From contig SVSJ01000027.1 of the NCBI GenBank assembly GCA_015064355.1, forward strand, positions 1 through 33,436: a stretch of 33,436 nucleotides of DNA, in the 5' to 3' direction. The translations under genes and the position numbers were made by a program. Of the stretch, positions 21,469 through 30,594 are shown piece after piece (the first letter of the stretch is position 1; every line of letters begins with the position of its first letter). A model generated the notes under the pieces. That model was given only the letters and a program-made list of their open reading frames with translations. It made no database searches and was not told where the DNA came from. The DNA is from Oscillospiraceae bacterium (GTDB lineage Bacteria; Bacillota; Clostridia; Oscillospirales; CAG-272).

Positions 21469-22338
21469 TTATTTGTTATTTATTGTGTATACGTTGTATT
21501 CCTTCCACACCTGCTCAAGCTTTGAGAGAGTCTCTGCCACCTCTGCCTGCTTGCGCTTACCGATATAAGCTATCATTGCGTTAATGATACTCATAGGCGC
21601 TACAAGTGAATCCGCAAAAGACGCCATCTCGCTTTTTGCAATAAGGGCAACATCTGCGTGAGGCACTATAGGAGAGGACATACTGTCTGTAAGAGCAATA
21701 ACCGAAGCACCGGTTTTGGAAACGTACTCCGTTGCGTTAACGATACTGGTAGTGTACCTGGGAAAGCTTATGGAAACAAACACATCCCCCGGCTGAACGT
21801 TCATAAGGTTTTCGAAAACTTCACTTCCGCTTGAGGGCTTCAGAAGGCGCACGTTGTCAAACATAAGTCCGAAGTAGTGGCGCATATAATCTGCCAGCAC
21901 GGCTGATGAGCGCATACCGAGAATATAGATGTTCTTCGCCCCAAGGAGCATATCAACCGCCTTGACAAAAGCTTCTCTGTCGATGGTATCGAGGGTGGAT
22001 TTGATTCTCTCTGCATCTGCTGTGAGAATAAGGTCAAGGACCTCGTCCTCGTCCATTCGGTGATTGGCGGCATTAAGTCTCTGAACCGACGTAAGCCGCA
22101 CGCGGACAGTCTCGCGGATCTGCTGCTGGAGTCCCGGGTATCCGTCAAAGCCCATCTCAATAGCAAAGCGTACAACGGTGGATTCGGATACCCCCACCTC
22201 TGCACCAAGGGCAGAAGCGGTCATATACGCCGCTTTGTCGTAGTTACCAATAATATATTTAGCAATAAGCCTGTGTCCCTTTGAAAGGTCGCCCATAGAG
22301 GCTTCTATTTTTTCTATCAGGTCTTTATGATTTCTCAC
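21469..22338 (-). CDS. MurR/RpiR family transcriptional regulator
   Basis: RpiR-type regulators have an N-terminal helix-turn-helix and a C-terminal SIS domain that senses sugar phosphates. I place the start at the GTG at 22336-22338 (VRNHKDLIEKIEASM) because GGAAGG precedes it and because the predicted transcript starts near 22374. An upstream TTG at 22401 would therefore lie upstream of the transcription start. The product is 289 residues. The helix-turn-helix is around residues 35-60 (TASALGAEVGVSESTVVRFA). The SIS domain begins near ILGMRSSAVLADY and includes PGDVFVSISFPRYT. It is the first gene of the baiN-cmk-plsC-ispH/rpsA run. Its target and ligand are not evident, since no sugar catabolic genes are adjacent. 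Confidence 0.92.
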   Translation of the reverse strand: MRNHKDLIEKIEASMGDLSKGHRLIAKYIIGNYDKAAYMTASALGAEVGVSESTVVRFAIEMGFDGYPGLQQQIRETVRVRLTSVQRLNAANHRMDEDEVLDLILTADAERIKSTLDTIDREAFVKAVDMLLGAKNIYILGMRSSAVLADYMRHYFGLMFDNVRLLKPSSGSEVFENLMNVQPGDVFVSISFPRYTTSIVNATEYVSKTGASVIALTDSMSSPIVPHADVALIAKSEMASFADSLVAPMSIINAMIAYIGKRKQAEVAETLSKLEQVWKEYNVYTINNK

Positions 22339-22380
22339 AGAATATGCCCTTCCGTATTTAATCAAAATGTAGTCATTATA

Positions 22381-22409
22381 ATTATAACACCATAAACGCA
22401 AAAAATCAA
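22381..22409 (-). promoter_or_regulatory. Promoter of the rpiR-baiN-cmk-plsC-ispH/rpsA run
   Basis: The minus strand reads TTGATT, a 17-base spacer ending in TGT, then TATAAT (an extended -10). The predicted start near 22374 supports the GTG start of the rpiR gene at 22338. No other convincing promoter was seen inside the cluster. Confidence 0.82.
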
Positions 22410-22505
22410 TCTAAAAATGTTAATTAGTACAGAGCTGCGCGCCGGGCGACATATCTTACACTCATAGGAACTGGTGTCCTCGACAGTCCGAGAGCTTGGG
22501 TTTTG

Positions 22506-22712
22506 CACTATGCGTGAGGCACACAAGGATGCTCGTGCCGCACCATTGTGAATCCCCGCACTTAAAGGGGGAAAGACGCAGGCTCAATTTTCCCTTTTAA
22601 GGATTCCCCCTTTACTTTCTACAAGGGCGGAAACTCACTCGTTTGCTGTCCGAGGATGCTCCAATCTCGTAAAGATTAAACTGCTTATTTAGGTTAGAAT
22701 TAGCACAGGTTG
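22506..22712 (-). repeat. Dispersed structured non-coding repeat, copy B (inverted)
   Basis: The reverse complement of this stretch aligns with 13931-14142. The two hairpins of copy A have counterparts here: CTTAAAGGGGGAAA at 22561-22574 with a partner at 22588-22601, and CACAAGGATGC at 22522-22532 with a partner at 22540-22550. The second matches at 9 of 11 pairs and has one further G-T wobble on the minus strand. Stem bases differ from copy A while pairing is largely kept. The stretch fills most of the 407-bp gap between the rpiR gene and the ytvI-like gene. I see no gene in it. Confidence 0.72.
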
Positions 22713-22745
22713 CTAAACCGTACAATAGGTTTCCACCAGTATCTT

Positions 22746-23792
22746 TTATCTATTACCCTTCTGTTTCTTCACCTGCACCGCACAGGACAGGGCTATAGGA
22801 GCAACGATCATTCCGCCGATACCGCCTACCTTAAGACCGATAAACACGCACGCCAAAGCCACAAAGGGGTGCACCCCCGTCATTCGCCCGATAACCCGAG
22901 GCTCCAAAAATTGCCGCACCACGTACACCACGCCAAGCAGGATCAAAAGCCCCGCGCCCCTGACAATGCTTCCCGATAAAAATGACCATATAGCCCAGGG
23001 GATTATCACCGAGCCGCAGCCAAACACAGGAAGCGCGTCAATAAACGCAATGATCAGCGCTGCCGCCATGGGATTCTCCACACCGATCACTGAAAATCCA
23101 ACGGACAGTTCAAGAAATGTCACCGTCATAAGCGTCGCGTAAGCCCTCAGATATTGAAACACCGCCCCGCTTACGTCCGCAAAGGCTGAGCGTATTTTGT
23201 CCGCGTATTTCTCGGGCAAAAGCAGATTTATGCTCCGCGCCGCCCCGTCCATATCCGCAGTAAGGTAGACAAATCCCACCGCCGCCACAAACACTGACAT
23301 AACAACACCCGGGAATCTTTGCACCACGTCCCCCAGGAATGAAGCCACAAGAGTCCCGACGTACTCTGTGATCTTTGTAAGGGTCCCGCGGAACACATCC
23401 ACCCAGTCAGCCCACGCCGCCCCACCGTCTTTTTTAAGAAACGGTATCTTCTCCGCCAGCCCATTTACCATCTCCCCCGCATCATCAGCATACTCAGGCA
23501 GCCGTTCCACAAGGGCTCCCAGCTGATCAGTCAAGCGCCCCGATATCGAAATAAGCAAATACACCACCGCTCCACACAAAACTATGGCATAAACAGCGCC
23601 ACCGACCTTTACGTCAACGTGGCATGCCCGACTTATGACCAAAGCCGACGGCCTTGCAATTCTGGCAAGCAGATACGCCACCAAAAGGGGAACAACTATC
23701 CCGCCGATCTTCCCCCCAAGAAGTCCGGCAGCAATCACCCCCGCCGCTACATAAAAAACTATCCAGAGAGGATTTTTGTTCGTTGAGTCCAT
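22746..23792 (-). CDS. AI-2E family membrane protein, YtvI-like
   Basis: This is a 348-residue polytopic membrane protein of the AI-2E transporter family (formerly UPF0118). Hydrophobic segments are clear near residues 8-45, 60-85, 150-180, 215-265 and 280-340. The soluble, partly amphipathic stretch in the middle (about 90-145) is typical. The motif DALPVFGCGSVIIPWAIW with the downstream EPRVIGRMTGVHPFVAL resembles the sporulation protein YtvI more than other AI-2E paralogues. The family includes exporters or ion antiporters, and the AI-2 link is not general. The ATG at 23790-23792 follows GGGAGG. I found no convincing sigma-A promoter upstream. Sporulation-specific transcription is possible but not shown. 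Confidence 0.85.
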   Translation of the reverse strand: MDSTNKNPLWIVFYVAAGVIAAGLLGGKIGGIVVPLLVAYLLARIARPSALVISRACHVDVKVGGAVYAIVLCGAVVYLLISISGRLTDQLGALVERLPEYADDAGEMVNGLAEKIPFLKKDGGAAWADWVDVFRGTLTKITEYVGTLVASFLGDVVQRFPGVVMSVFVAAVGFVYLTADMDGAARSINLLLPEKYADKIRSAFADVSGAVFQYLRAYATLMTVTFLELSVGFSVIGVENPMAAALIIAFIDALPVFGCGSVIIPWAIWSFLSGSIVRGAGLLILLGVVYVVRQFLEPRVIGRMTGVHPFVALACVFIGLKVGGIGGMIVAPIALSCAVQVKKQKGNR

Positions 23793-23860
23793 TTTTTCGC
23801 CTCCCGCACCGTATATAACTATATTATTACCATGACAGGCGAAATCTTCACATAATGTAT

Positions 23861-23889
23861 TTGACTTTAATGAGTTTTTTTGATAGAAT
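23861..23889 (+). promoter_or_regulatory. Promoter of the cyclophilin gene
   Basis: TTGACT at 23861 and TAGAAT at 23884 are separated by 17 bases, with TGA before the -10. The leader to the ATG at 23923 is about 27 bases. Confidence 0.85.
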
Positions 23890-23922
23890 ATATCTGTTAA
23901 TTAAAGAAAGGCGGAAATTATT

Positions 23923-24408
23923 ATGATTCAAATTGAAATGGAAAACGGCGGCATCATTAAGCTGGAGCTTTATCCCGACCAGGCACCCCTCACCTGCGCA
24001 AACTTCGAAAAGCTGGCGAAGGAAGGCTTCTACAACGGGCTGATCTTCCACAGAGTTATAAAGAACTTTATGATCCAGGGCGGCGACCCCACTGGAACAG
24101 GCACCGGTGGATCAAAAGAAACGATCAAGGGCGAGTTTGCCGCAAACGGTGTGAACAACACCATCTCTCACACCCGCGGCACAATCTCCATGGCGAGAAG
24201 CTCTAACCCCAACAGCGCATCCTCTCAGTTCTTCATTTGCCACAAGGACGCACCTCACCTCAACGGTCAGTACGCTGCATTCGGCAGAGTAATCGAAGGC
24301 ATTGAGGTCGTTGACGAGATCGCAAGTGTTCCCACCGGCACATTTATGTGGGTTCAGGATAAACCCAAAGAGGACGTTGTGATCAAAAGCATTACCGTAA
24401 TCGAATAA
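23923..24408 (+). CDS. Peptidyl-prolyl cis-trans isomerase, cyclophilin type
   Basis: This enzyme catalyses cis-trans isomerisation of X-Pro peptide bonds during protein folding. The 161-residue single-domain protein has the catalytic FHRVIKNFMIQGGDP motif (Arg within FHR, then FMIQGGDP). The substrate-pocket segment SMARSSNPNSASSQFFI and HLNGQYAAFGRVIEG follow. There is no signal peptide, so it is cytoplasmic, unlike PrsA-type enzymes. It is a single-gene unit on the plus strand with its own promoter and a bidirectional terminator. The start ATG at 23923 follows AGGCGG. Confidence 0.95.
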   Translation: MIQIEMENGGIIKLELYPDQAPLTCANFEKLAKEGFYNGLIFHRVIKNFMIQGGDPTGTGTGGSKETIKGEFAANGVNNTISHTRGTISMARSSNPNSASSQFFICHKDAPHLNGQYAAFGRVIEGIEVVDEIASVPTGTFMWVQDKPKEDVVIKSITVIE

Positions 24409-24436
24409 GACAAGAACGTAGTATGCTTAAAATCAG

Positions 24437-24478
24437 CAAAAAAACCGATATGTAATCACTTACATACCGGTTTTTTCT
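24437..24478. terminator. Terminator of the cyclophilin gene (symmetrical)
   Basis: A long near-perfect hairpin with TATGTAA and TTACATA around TCAC is extended by CCG/CGG and flanked by A and T runs on either side. It can terminate on both strands, although on the minus strand there is no gene immediately behind it other than asd, whose stop codon is 327 bases away. Confidence 0.93.
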
Positions 24479-24525
24479 TTACTCCGCTTTTAATTTAGAG
24501 AAAACCACAATTGTGGGCATACAAG

Positions 24526-24670
24526 AAGCCTCCCTTGTTAAAGGGGGGTGGCAAAATCGAAGATTTTGACGGGGGGATTTTTAAAATTGATTTCACGCAA
24601 AACAATCCCTCAGTCACTGAGCATGACTTCGCCAAACTCAGTGACAGCTCCCTTTACACAAGGGCGCCTT
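24526..24670. repeat. MITE-like palindromic intergenic element
   Basis: This 145-bp stretch begins with AAGCCTCCCTTGTTAAAGGG and ends with an imperfect inverted copy of that sequence (24642-24670). It has an internal hairpin, TCACTGAG (24614-24621) with CTCAGTGA (24637-24644). Such terminal-inverted-repeat, gene-free insertions are typical of non-autonomous mobile elements, and similar G/C-run palindromes are common between genes in gut Clostridia. A 12-bp perfect palindrome, CCACAATTGTGG, lies just outside at 24505-24516. Only one copy is in this window. Confidence 0.6.
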
Positions 24671-24734
24671 GGGCTATATCCGCAATTTGGCTATTCTATT
24701 AATGCCAAGACTGTCATTTAGAAACAATACATAT

Positions 24735-24783
24735 AAAACATAAATAAATCACCTGACCGGCAGCGAGGAGCCAAATCAGGTGA
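24735..24783 (-). terminator. Weak terminator candidate after asd
   Basis: On the minus strand TCACCTGA and TCAGGTGA pair across a 19-base loop, followed by a broken T-rich stretch. The large loop and interrupted T-run make it a weaker candidate than the others here. Confidence 0.5.
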
Positions 24784-24804
24784 AAATAGTATTCGGTTAA
24801 ATTA

Positions 24805-25884
24805 TCAGTCCAGGTATCCCTGTCTGTAAAGAAGCTCTGCGATAAGAACAGCACCGCCTGCCGCTCCGCGGAGTGTGTTGTGGGAAAGACCCACGAACTT
24901 GTAGTCGAAAATAGTATCGGGACGGAGTCTGCCCACGGAAACGCCCATACCCTTGTAAAGGTCGCGATCCAGCTTCGCCTGAGGTCTGTTGTCCTCTTCG
25001 TGGTAGGTAATGAACTGTTCGGGCGCAGAAGGAAGCTCAAGCATCTGAGGAAGTCCCTTGAAGGATGCCCACTCTTCCAGGATCGTTTCACGGGGAGGTG
25101 TGTTCTCAAAGGATACAAATACAGCCGCTGTGTGACCGTCAGTTACAGGAACTCTGATACACTGTGTTGTGATAACAGGCTCTTTGGCAGGAACGATAGT
25201 GCCGCCACGAACCTCACCCCAAATGCGCAGGGGTTCCTTTTCGCTCTTTTCTTCTTCACCGCCGATGTAGGGGATAACGTTGTCCACCATTTCAGGCCAT
25301 GTTTCAAAATTCTTACCGGCACCGGAGATTGCCTGGTAAGTTGTTACGAGGATCTGCTTGATACCGTACTTGCGGAGAGGTGTGAGAGCGGGAACGTAGC
25401 TCTGGATAGAACAGTTTGGCTTAACCGCAATAAAGCCTCTCTTTGTGCCAAGACGCTTGCGCTGGCTTTCGATAACCTCAAGATGATCTGCGTTGATTTC
25501 CGGAATAACCATGGGAACGTCACTTGTCCAGCGGTTAGCGGAGTTGTTGGAGATAACGGGGATCTCAGCCTTTGCGTATGCTTCCTCAAGAGCCTTGATC
25601 TCGTCTTTGGGCATATCAACCGCACAGAAAATGAAGTCGCACTTTGCGCCAACCTCATCAATGTTCGCAGCATCCATGATCACCATATCACGTACAGCTT
25701 CGGGAATTGGAGTGCTCATCTTCCATCTACCCTCTACCACTTCAGCGTACTTGCGACCTGCAGAACGACTGCTTGCTGCAACACCTGTTACAGTGAAGTA
25801 AGGGTGACCGTCAAGAAGTGTAAGGAATCTCTGACCTACCATACCGGTAGCGCCAACTACGACGCAATTTAATTTATCCCTCAT
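24805..25884 (-). CDS. asd: Aspartate-semialdehyde dehydrogenase, archaeal/fungal-type branch
   Basis: ASADH reduces aspartyl phosphate to aspartate semialdehyde with NADPH, the branch point to lysine, diaminopimelate, threonine and methionine. I use the ATG at 25882-25884 (MRDKLNCVVVGATG), preceded by AGGAGG at 6 bases, giving 359 residues. The Rossmann motif GATGMVGQRF is at 11-20, the catalytic Cys158 in KPNCSIQS and the catalytic His251 in VTDGHTAAVF. The KPNCSI form and length fit the archaeal/fungal-type ASADH rather than the E. coli type; this branch also occurs in some Clostridia. It is transcribed alone from a perfect-consensus promoter at 25981-26009. Confidence 0.94.
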   Translation of the reverse strand: MRDKLNCVVVGATGMVGQRFLTLLDGHPYFTVTGVAASSRSAGRKYAEVVEGRWKMSTPIPEAVRDMVIMDAANIDEVGAKCDFIFCAVDMPKDEIKALEEAYAKAEIPVISNNSANRWTSDVPMVIPEINADHLEVIESQRKRLGTKRGFIAVKPNCSIQSYVPALTPLRKYGIKQILVTTYQAISGAGKNFETWPEMVDNVIPYIGGEEEKSEKEPLRIWGEVRGGTIVPAKEPVITTQCIRVPVTDGHTAAVFVSFENTPPRETILEEWASFKGLPQMLELPSAPEQFITYHEEDNRPQAKLDRDLYKGMGVSVGRLRPDTIFDYKFVGLSHNTLRGAAGGAVLIAELLYRQGYLD

Positions 25885-25980
25885 TTTATGCCTCCTATTT
25901 ATTAATCTGAATTTTTTCATATATTATTGGTCATGTTGTGCCTGAGTTATTCGCCGATAGATTCACTCTGACACATTAAC

Positions 25981-26009
25981 ATTATATCACCGTCCGAGAA
26001 AAGTGTCAA
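25981..26009 (-). promoter_or_regulatory. Perfect-consensus promoter of asd
   Basis: The minus strand has TTGACA, a 17-base spacer ending in TGA and TATAAT, that is, full consensus plus an extended -10. The leader is about 90 bases. I saw no T-box or lysine riboswitch in it. The remaining DNA to hpf (26010-26270) is A/T-rich with small inverted repeats only. Confidence 0.92.
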
Positions 26010-26278
26010 ACGAATATATGACAAATTGTTAGTATTTGCCTGCCGTTATTTCTGTGCGTATCGCACAATGAGTGAATATTATTTCACTTGTATGCATATT
26101 CATTCGACAATTTTGCCTATATTTCACTGACTTCGCCCAAAGTTTTAAGGTGAATTTTACCCATTATCGTTTTGTGTTAAATTAAAAATAGTGCAAATTA
26201 CCCCATTTTGCGCAAAAAATATTCTATTTTGGGGTGAAAATTCACAAAATATATATTTTCTTTTTTGGGGAGTTGTGG

Positions 26279-26284
26279 TATAAT
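26279..26284 (+). promoter_or_regulatory. -10 element upstream of hpf
   Basis: TATAAT at 26279 follows TTGTGG, with no good -35 hexamer 16-18 bases upstream (the DNA there is T-rich). It implies a start near 26291 and a leader of about 62 bases. The poor -35 might reflect an activator or an alternative sigma factor; this is inference. Confidence 0.5.
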
Positions 26285-26352
26285 AATATTGCCGGAGAGG
26301 AAAACGTACACCGCGATCCGGCTTCGGCAAATTCAGAAAAGGTGGTACAACT

Positions 26353-26898
26353 ATGAACATCAACATTATCGGCAGACAAGTACACGTAACAGACGACCTT
26401 AAGGAACTGGTAACGAAGAAACTGTCCAAGTTCGACAGATACTTCCCCAAGGGTGCTGACGCAACAGTGACCTTCAGACGTGTCCGCGACAATGAGTGCA
26501 TGGAGATTACCATCTCAGTTGTAGGAACTCTCTTCCGGGCAGAGGAAAGCTCGGCAGATTTCAGAACGTCCCTGGCGCGCTGCATCGACGTTATCGAAGG
26601 ACAGATCCGCAAGAACAAGACCAGACTTGAAAAACGCATGAAGTCCTCCTTTGCTGCAGCTGAAGCGGCAATGGTGGCGCAAGGAGACGCTATGGTTGAA
26701 GAAGAAGGCGAGTTCGACATCAGAACCAAGTCCTTCGCTCTGAAGCCCATGACACCTGAGGAGGCAATACTCCAGATGAATCTTCTCGGACACGCGTTCT
26801 ACGTATTTGCAGACGCAGACACCGGGGACACCTGCATTGTTTACAAGAGAAACGCAGGAGCATACGGACTTATAATTCCCGAGAAAAAAGAGGGATAA
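26353..26898 (+). CDS. hpf: Ribosome hibernation promoting factor, long form
   Basis: Long HPF (also called RaiA/YvyD) binds the 30S decoding channel in stationary phase and drives formation of inactive 100S ribosome dimers. The 181-residue protein has an N-terminal HPF/RaiA domain (about 1-100; MNINIIGRQVHVTDDLKELV). A variable linker follows at about 100-120. The C-terminal dimerisation domain starts near FDIRTKSFALKPMTPEEAILQM and ends YGLIIPEKKEG. That second domain marks it as the long form typical of Firmicutes. The ATG at 26353 follows AAGGTGG. It is a single-gene unit converging on the isomerase gene, with which it shares a terminator. Confidence 0.95.
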   Translation: MNINIIGRQVHVTDDLKELVTKKLSKFDRYFPKGADATVTFRRVRDNECMEITISVVGTLFRAEESSADFRTSLARCIDVIEGQIRKNKTRLEKRMKSSFAAAEAAMVAQGDAMVEEEGEFDIRTKSFALKPMTPEEAILQMNLLGHAFYVFADADTGDTCIVYKRNAGAYGLIIPEKKEG

Positions 26899-26966
26899 AA
26901 TCATAGCCGACAGGCAATAATAAATAACGACTTCCAAGTTTATATATAAACCGATCCAGGGGAGCG

Positions 26967-27012
26967 CAAAAAAGGACGGGCACGCCGAAATGTGTCCGCC
27001 CTTTTTATTTTG
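26967..27012. terminator. Bidirectional terminator shared by hpf and the sugar isomerase gene
   Basis: GGACGGGCAC (26974-26983) and GTGTCCGCCC (26992-27001) pair over 10 positions with one mismatch. T-rich DNA follows on the plus strand and an A-run precedes it, which reads as a T-run on the minus strand, so it fits termination of both convergent genes. Confidence 0.9.
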
Positions 27013-27014
27013 TT

Positions 27015-27863
27015 TTATTTGTAAAGCTCGGGATTCACCCTTGAGATCAGAGTGGGTGACGCTCCTGCGAAAATCTCACGGGCGTTTCTGACGAAATCCT
27101 CAGGCATAAGATCCCTCTCGCGAATGATGGTCCACGGAGCTTTGAAAGCCACCTCGTACATCCACACTCCCCCGTAGCCAACGTCGGATAAGGCGTCAAG
27201 AACTCCCCTCCAGTCAACCTTGCCCTCGCCTGGAAGCCAGTGACGCTCACGGATATAGTCAAAATCCGATACGTGCAGGGTGATTATCTTGTCCCCCACC
27301 TTGCGAATGTAGTCAGCGTTGTCCTCAAGCATTATGTGGTTGGTGTCAAAGCAAACCCGGAGGGAATCGTCAACACCGGTCAGCTCCGCCATCTCCTCGG
27401 AAATTCGTCCGAGACAGGTGCGGGGCAGGGCTTCCACAGCAACGGTTACACCACATTCCCGGGCAGTTTGTGCGAGGCGCGCCAGACTCTCTTTCGCACA
27501 GTCCATTCTCATCCTGCGGTGGTCGTCATCTATGTTTTCGAGACTGGCGTGTATAACGAATTTGTCAATGCCAATGTCGGCACCTTTTTTCATAAATTCA
27601 CCGTGGCGCTGTACCGTCTCGTTGCAAAAGTCGGGTTCGGAGGGGTCGAATGGAGTCCCCGCTCCGTAACCAAACGGCAGGTGCATGGACCACAGATTTA
27701 CGCCGTATTCCCCAGCCCACTTGCCGATTTTTCTGAAATCTATCTCATACCACCGGGGTGCGTCCATGGCGAGCTCCATTTGCCCGATTCCGCCACTGGC
27801 ATAGGCGCGAAACAGCTCTTCGTTTATTTCTTTTTCGGTTGTCGATAATCCGATTCTGTACAT
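27015..27863 (-). CDS. Sugar phosphate isomerase/epimerase family protein (AP endonuclease 2-like TIM barrel)
   Basis: This 282-residue protein has the xylose-isomerase-like TIM barrel of the AP_endonuc_2 family. Metal-binding positions are suggested by Glu in VAVEALP, by FDTNHIMLED (Asp and His), by HVSDFDYIRERHWLPGEG and by a Glu in WMYEVAF near the C-terminus. Members isomerise or epimerise sugars and inositol derivatives. The exact substrate cannot be read from sequence, and no catabolic partners are adjacent. There is no signal peptide. The ATG at 27861-27863 follows GGAGGG, with a strong promoter that overlaps the end of the upstream gene. An endonuclease IV role is less likely, because the NFO signature motifs are absent. 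Confidence 0.85.
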   Translation of the reverse strand: MYRIGLSTTEKEINEELFRAYASGGIGQMELAMDAPRWYEIDFRKIGKWAGEYGVNLWSMHLPFGYGAGTPFDPSEPDFCNETVQRHGEFMKKGADIGIDKFVIHASLENIDDDHRRMRMDCAKESLARLAQTARECGVTVAVEALPRTCLGRISEEMAELTGVDDSLRVCFDTNHIMLEDNADYIRKVGDKIITLHVSDFDYIRERHWLPGEGKVDWRGVLDALSDVGYGGVWMYEVAFKAPWTIIRERDLMPEDFVRNAREIFAGASPTLISRVNPELYK

Positions 27864-27889
27864 TAACCTGCCCTCCAGTCTTTTCCGGA

Positions 27890-27919
27890 ATTATATCACC
27901 AAGTCCGTTTTTTTGTCAA
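27890..27919 (-). promoter_or_regulatory. Promoter of the sugar isomerase gene
   Basis: The minus strand reads TTGACA, an 18-base spacer ending in TGA, and TATAAT. The -35 overlaps the last codons of the upstream hypothetical gene. Confidence 0.85.
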
Positions 27920-28392
27920 CGTAAACGTGAGGAGCTAAGATAAGCTTGCAATATTTCTTCCACGTCATTTTTATTTATCTTATATTCTTCGCATATCTCA
28001 TTACAGAGCCATGCGTAATAATCAGTAATTGCCTCAATAAAAGACGTTAGTATTTCTTCAATACTGCAGTGTTCTGTTCGCACAGGAAGCCGTATATAAG
28101 GAATATCCTCCGCATTGTCAAACATCGGATAAGACGAAAAATCTGTCCAATAGAACAAATATCCGACTCGTTTACCGCTCCTGCTGATCAAATAGTGTTT
28201 ATATTCAAAATCAACGCACAAAGTGATCGGTATACGATAGTTGCGCTCCATCCAAGTTACAAAAGAACGAAGCTCTTGTTTCACTTCTTCGGAGATTCCT
28301 TTGTCAAACCCGATAACGAATTCAGGCAAGATGTTTTCAGAAACTTTCAGTTCTAATTCCTGCGCCCTTTTCCAAACACAGTTTTCAGTCAT
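27916..28392 (-). CDS. Hypothetical protein, unrecognised family
   Basis: I do not recognise this protein. The start is taken at the ATG at 28390-28392 (MTENCVWKRAQ), with GAGAGGTG upstream, giving 158 residues. It is soluble, without signal peptide or membrane segment, rich in Glu, Tyr and Trp, and acidic overall. A beta-rich middle (ITLCVDFEYKHYLISRSGKR, then VGYLFYWTDFSS) is flanked by helices, and the C-terminal third looks helical (EEILTSFIEAITDYYAWLCN). The codon pattern and RBS support a real gene, and a promoter with an extended -10 lies 100 bases upstream. It resembles in size and composition small proteins of immunity or accessory loci, but that is a guess. No partner gene is adjacent. 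Confidence 0.75.
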   Translation of the reverse strand: MTENCVWKRAQELELKVSENILPEFVIGFDKGISEEVKQELRSFVTWMERNYRIPITLCVDFEYKHYLISRSGKRVGYLFYWTDFSSYPMFDNAEDIPYIRLPVRTEHCSIEEILTSFIEAITDYYAWLCNEICEEYKINKNDVEEILQAYLSSSRLR

Positions 28393-28483
28393 ATAAATCA
28401 CCTCTCGATCCATCGTTGTTTATCATTCCGCTTTGTCGCAATCTACTGTACACCTTTGTGTATTAAGACATCAGCTTAGTTCC

Positions 28484-28512
28484 ATTATAGCACAAATCGG
28501 CAGAGGAAACAA
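28484..28512 (-). promoter_or_regulatory. Probable promoter of the hypothetical gene
   Basis: TATAAT preceded by TGC (an extended -10) has TTGTTT 17 bases upstream on the minus strand. The predicted leader is about 85 bases. Confidence 0.65.
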
Positions 28513-28607
28513 TCATCCGCCGATATTTGTTAGCATACATGCGATAATGAATACAAACCTCACCATAATATTCCCCCCCCCGAAAAACCATTGAAAAGGA
28601 CAATACT

Positions 28608-28653
28608 TGAAAAAACAAGGGGGGGAGAATACTTTTTCAAAAAGTTTCTCCCC
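28608..28653 (-). terminator. Palindromic terminator after groEL
   Basis: GGGGAGAA and ACTTTTT (28622-28637, one bulged T) pair with AAAAAGT and TTCTCCCC (28639-28653). On the minus strand the stem is followed by CTTGTTTTTTC. It begins 24 bases past the groEL stop. Runs of G (28619-28625) and C (28573-28581) lie close by. Confidence 0.8.
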
Positions 28654-28676
28654 GCATAATTCACTTATTCAATTTA

Positions 28677-30323
<1,647 letters not shown>

Positions 30324-30350
30324 TTAGTATGTTTGTTGTGGGGAACGGTC

Positions 30351-30366
30351 GCTTTTTGAAAAAAGC
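30351..30366 (-). repeat. Short A/T-cored palindrome before groEL
   Basis: GCTTTTT and AAAAAGC form a 7-bp palindrome with a two-base centre, about 43 bases upstream of the groEL start codon. It resembles the cores of the hairpins at 28622 and 30595. Confidence 0.5.
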
Positions 30367-30475
30367 TCCGCAAAAACTTTTATAATGGGTGGATCTATTG
30401 GGTACCTGCTTCTACATATTGTATAGTGCTATGTTACACCAATTTAGTTCCGTCCGAGCCCTCAGAAAACCTGTA

Positions 30476-30509
30476 GCGAGCTCGTAGGGACCGCCGAGAC
30501 CCTACTCGC
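30476..30509 (-). other. Structured element inside the groES-groEL spacer
   Basis: GCGAG (30476-30480) pairs with CTCGC (30505-30509), and TAGGG (30485-30489) pairs with CCCTA (30500-30504), a 10-bp bulged stem. The surrounding 30440-30550 is markedly more G/C-rich than the flanks and contains no credible gene. Confidence 0.45.
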
Positions 30510-30594
30510 ACTCTACGGGGAGTCTGTGCAAATCCAAGACAACTAGATCTGGAGTACCATTTTTCTTTCCACTCATATAGTTTTTTGAAAGAGC

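Noticed and set aside
22420-22745. A tRNA or other standard RNA gene in the rpiR-ytvI gap
   Set aside because: No cloverleaf with TTC and anticodon arms could be found. The structure present matches the repeat family instead.
24511-24702. A 63-residue plus-strand frame after the cyclophilin gene
   Set aside because: It covers the palindromic element exactly and has no ribosome binding site or family resemblance.
26010-26352. A raiA-type structured RNA upstream of hpf
   Set aside because: The predicted leader is only about 62 bases and the rest of the region is A/T-rich with small hairpins, too simple for that large RNA.
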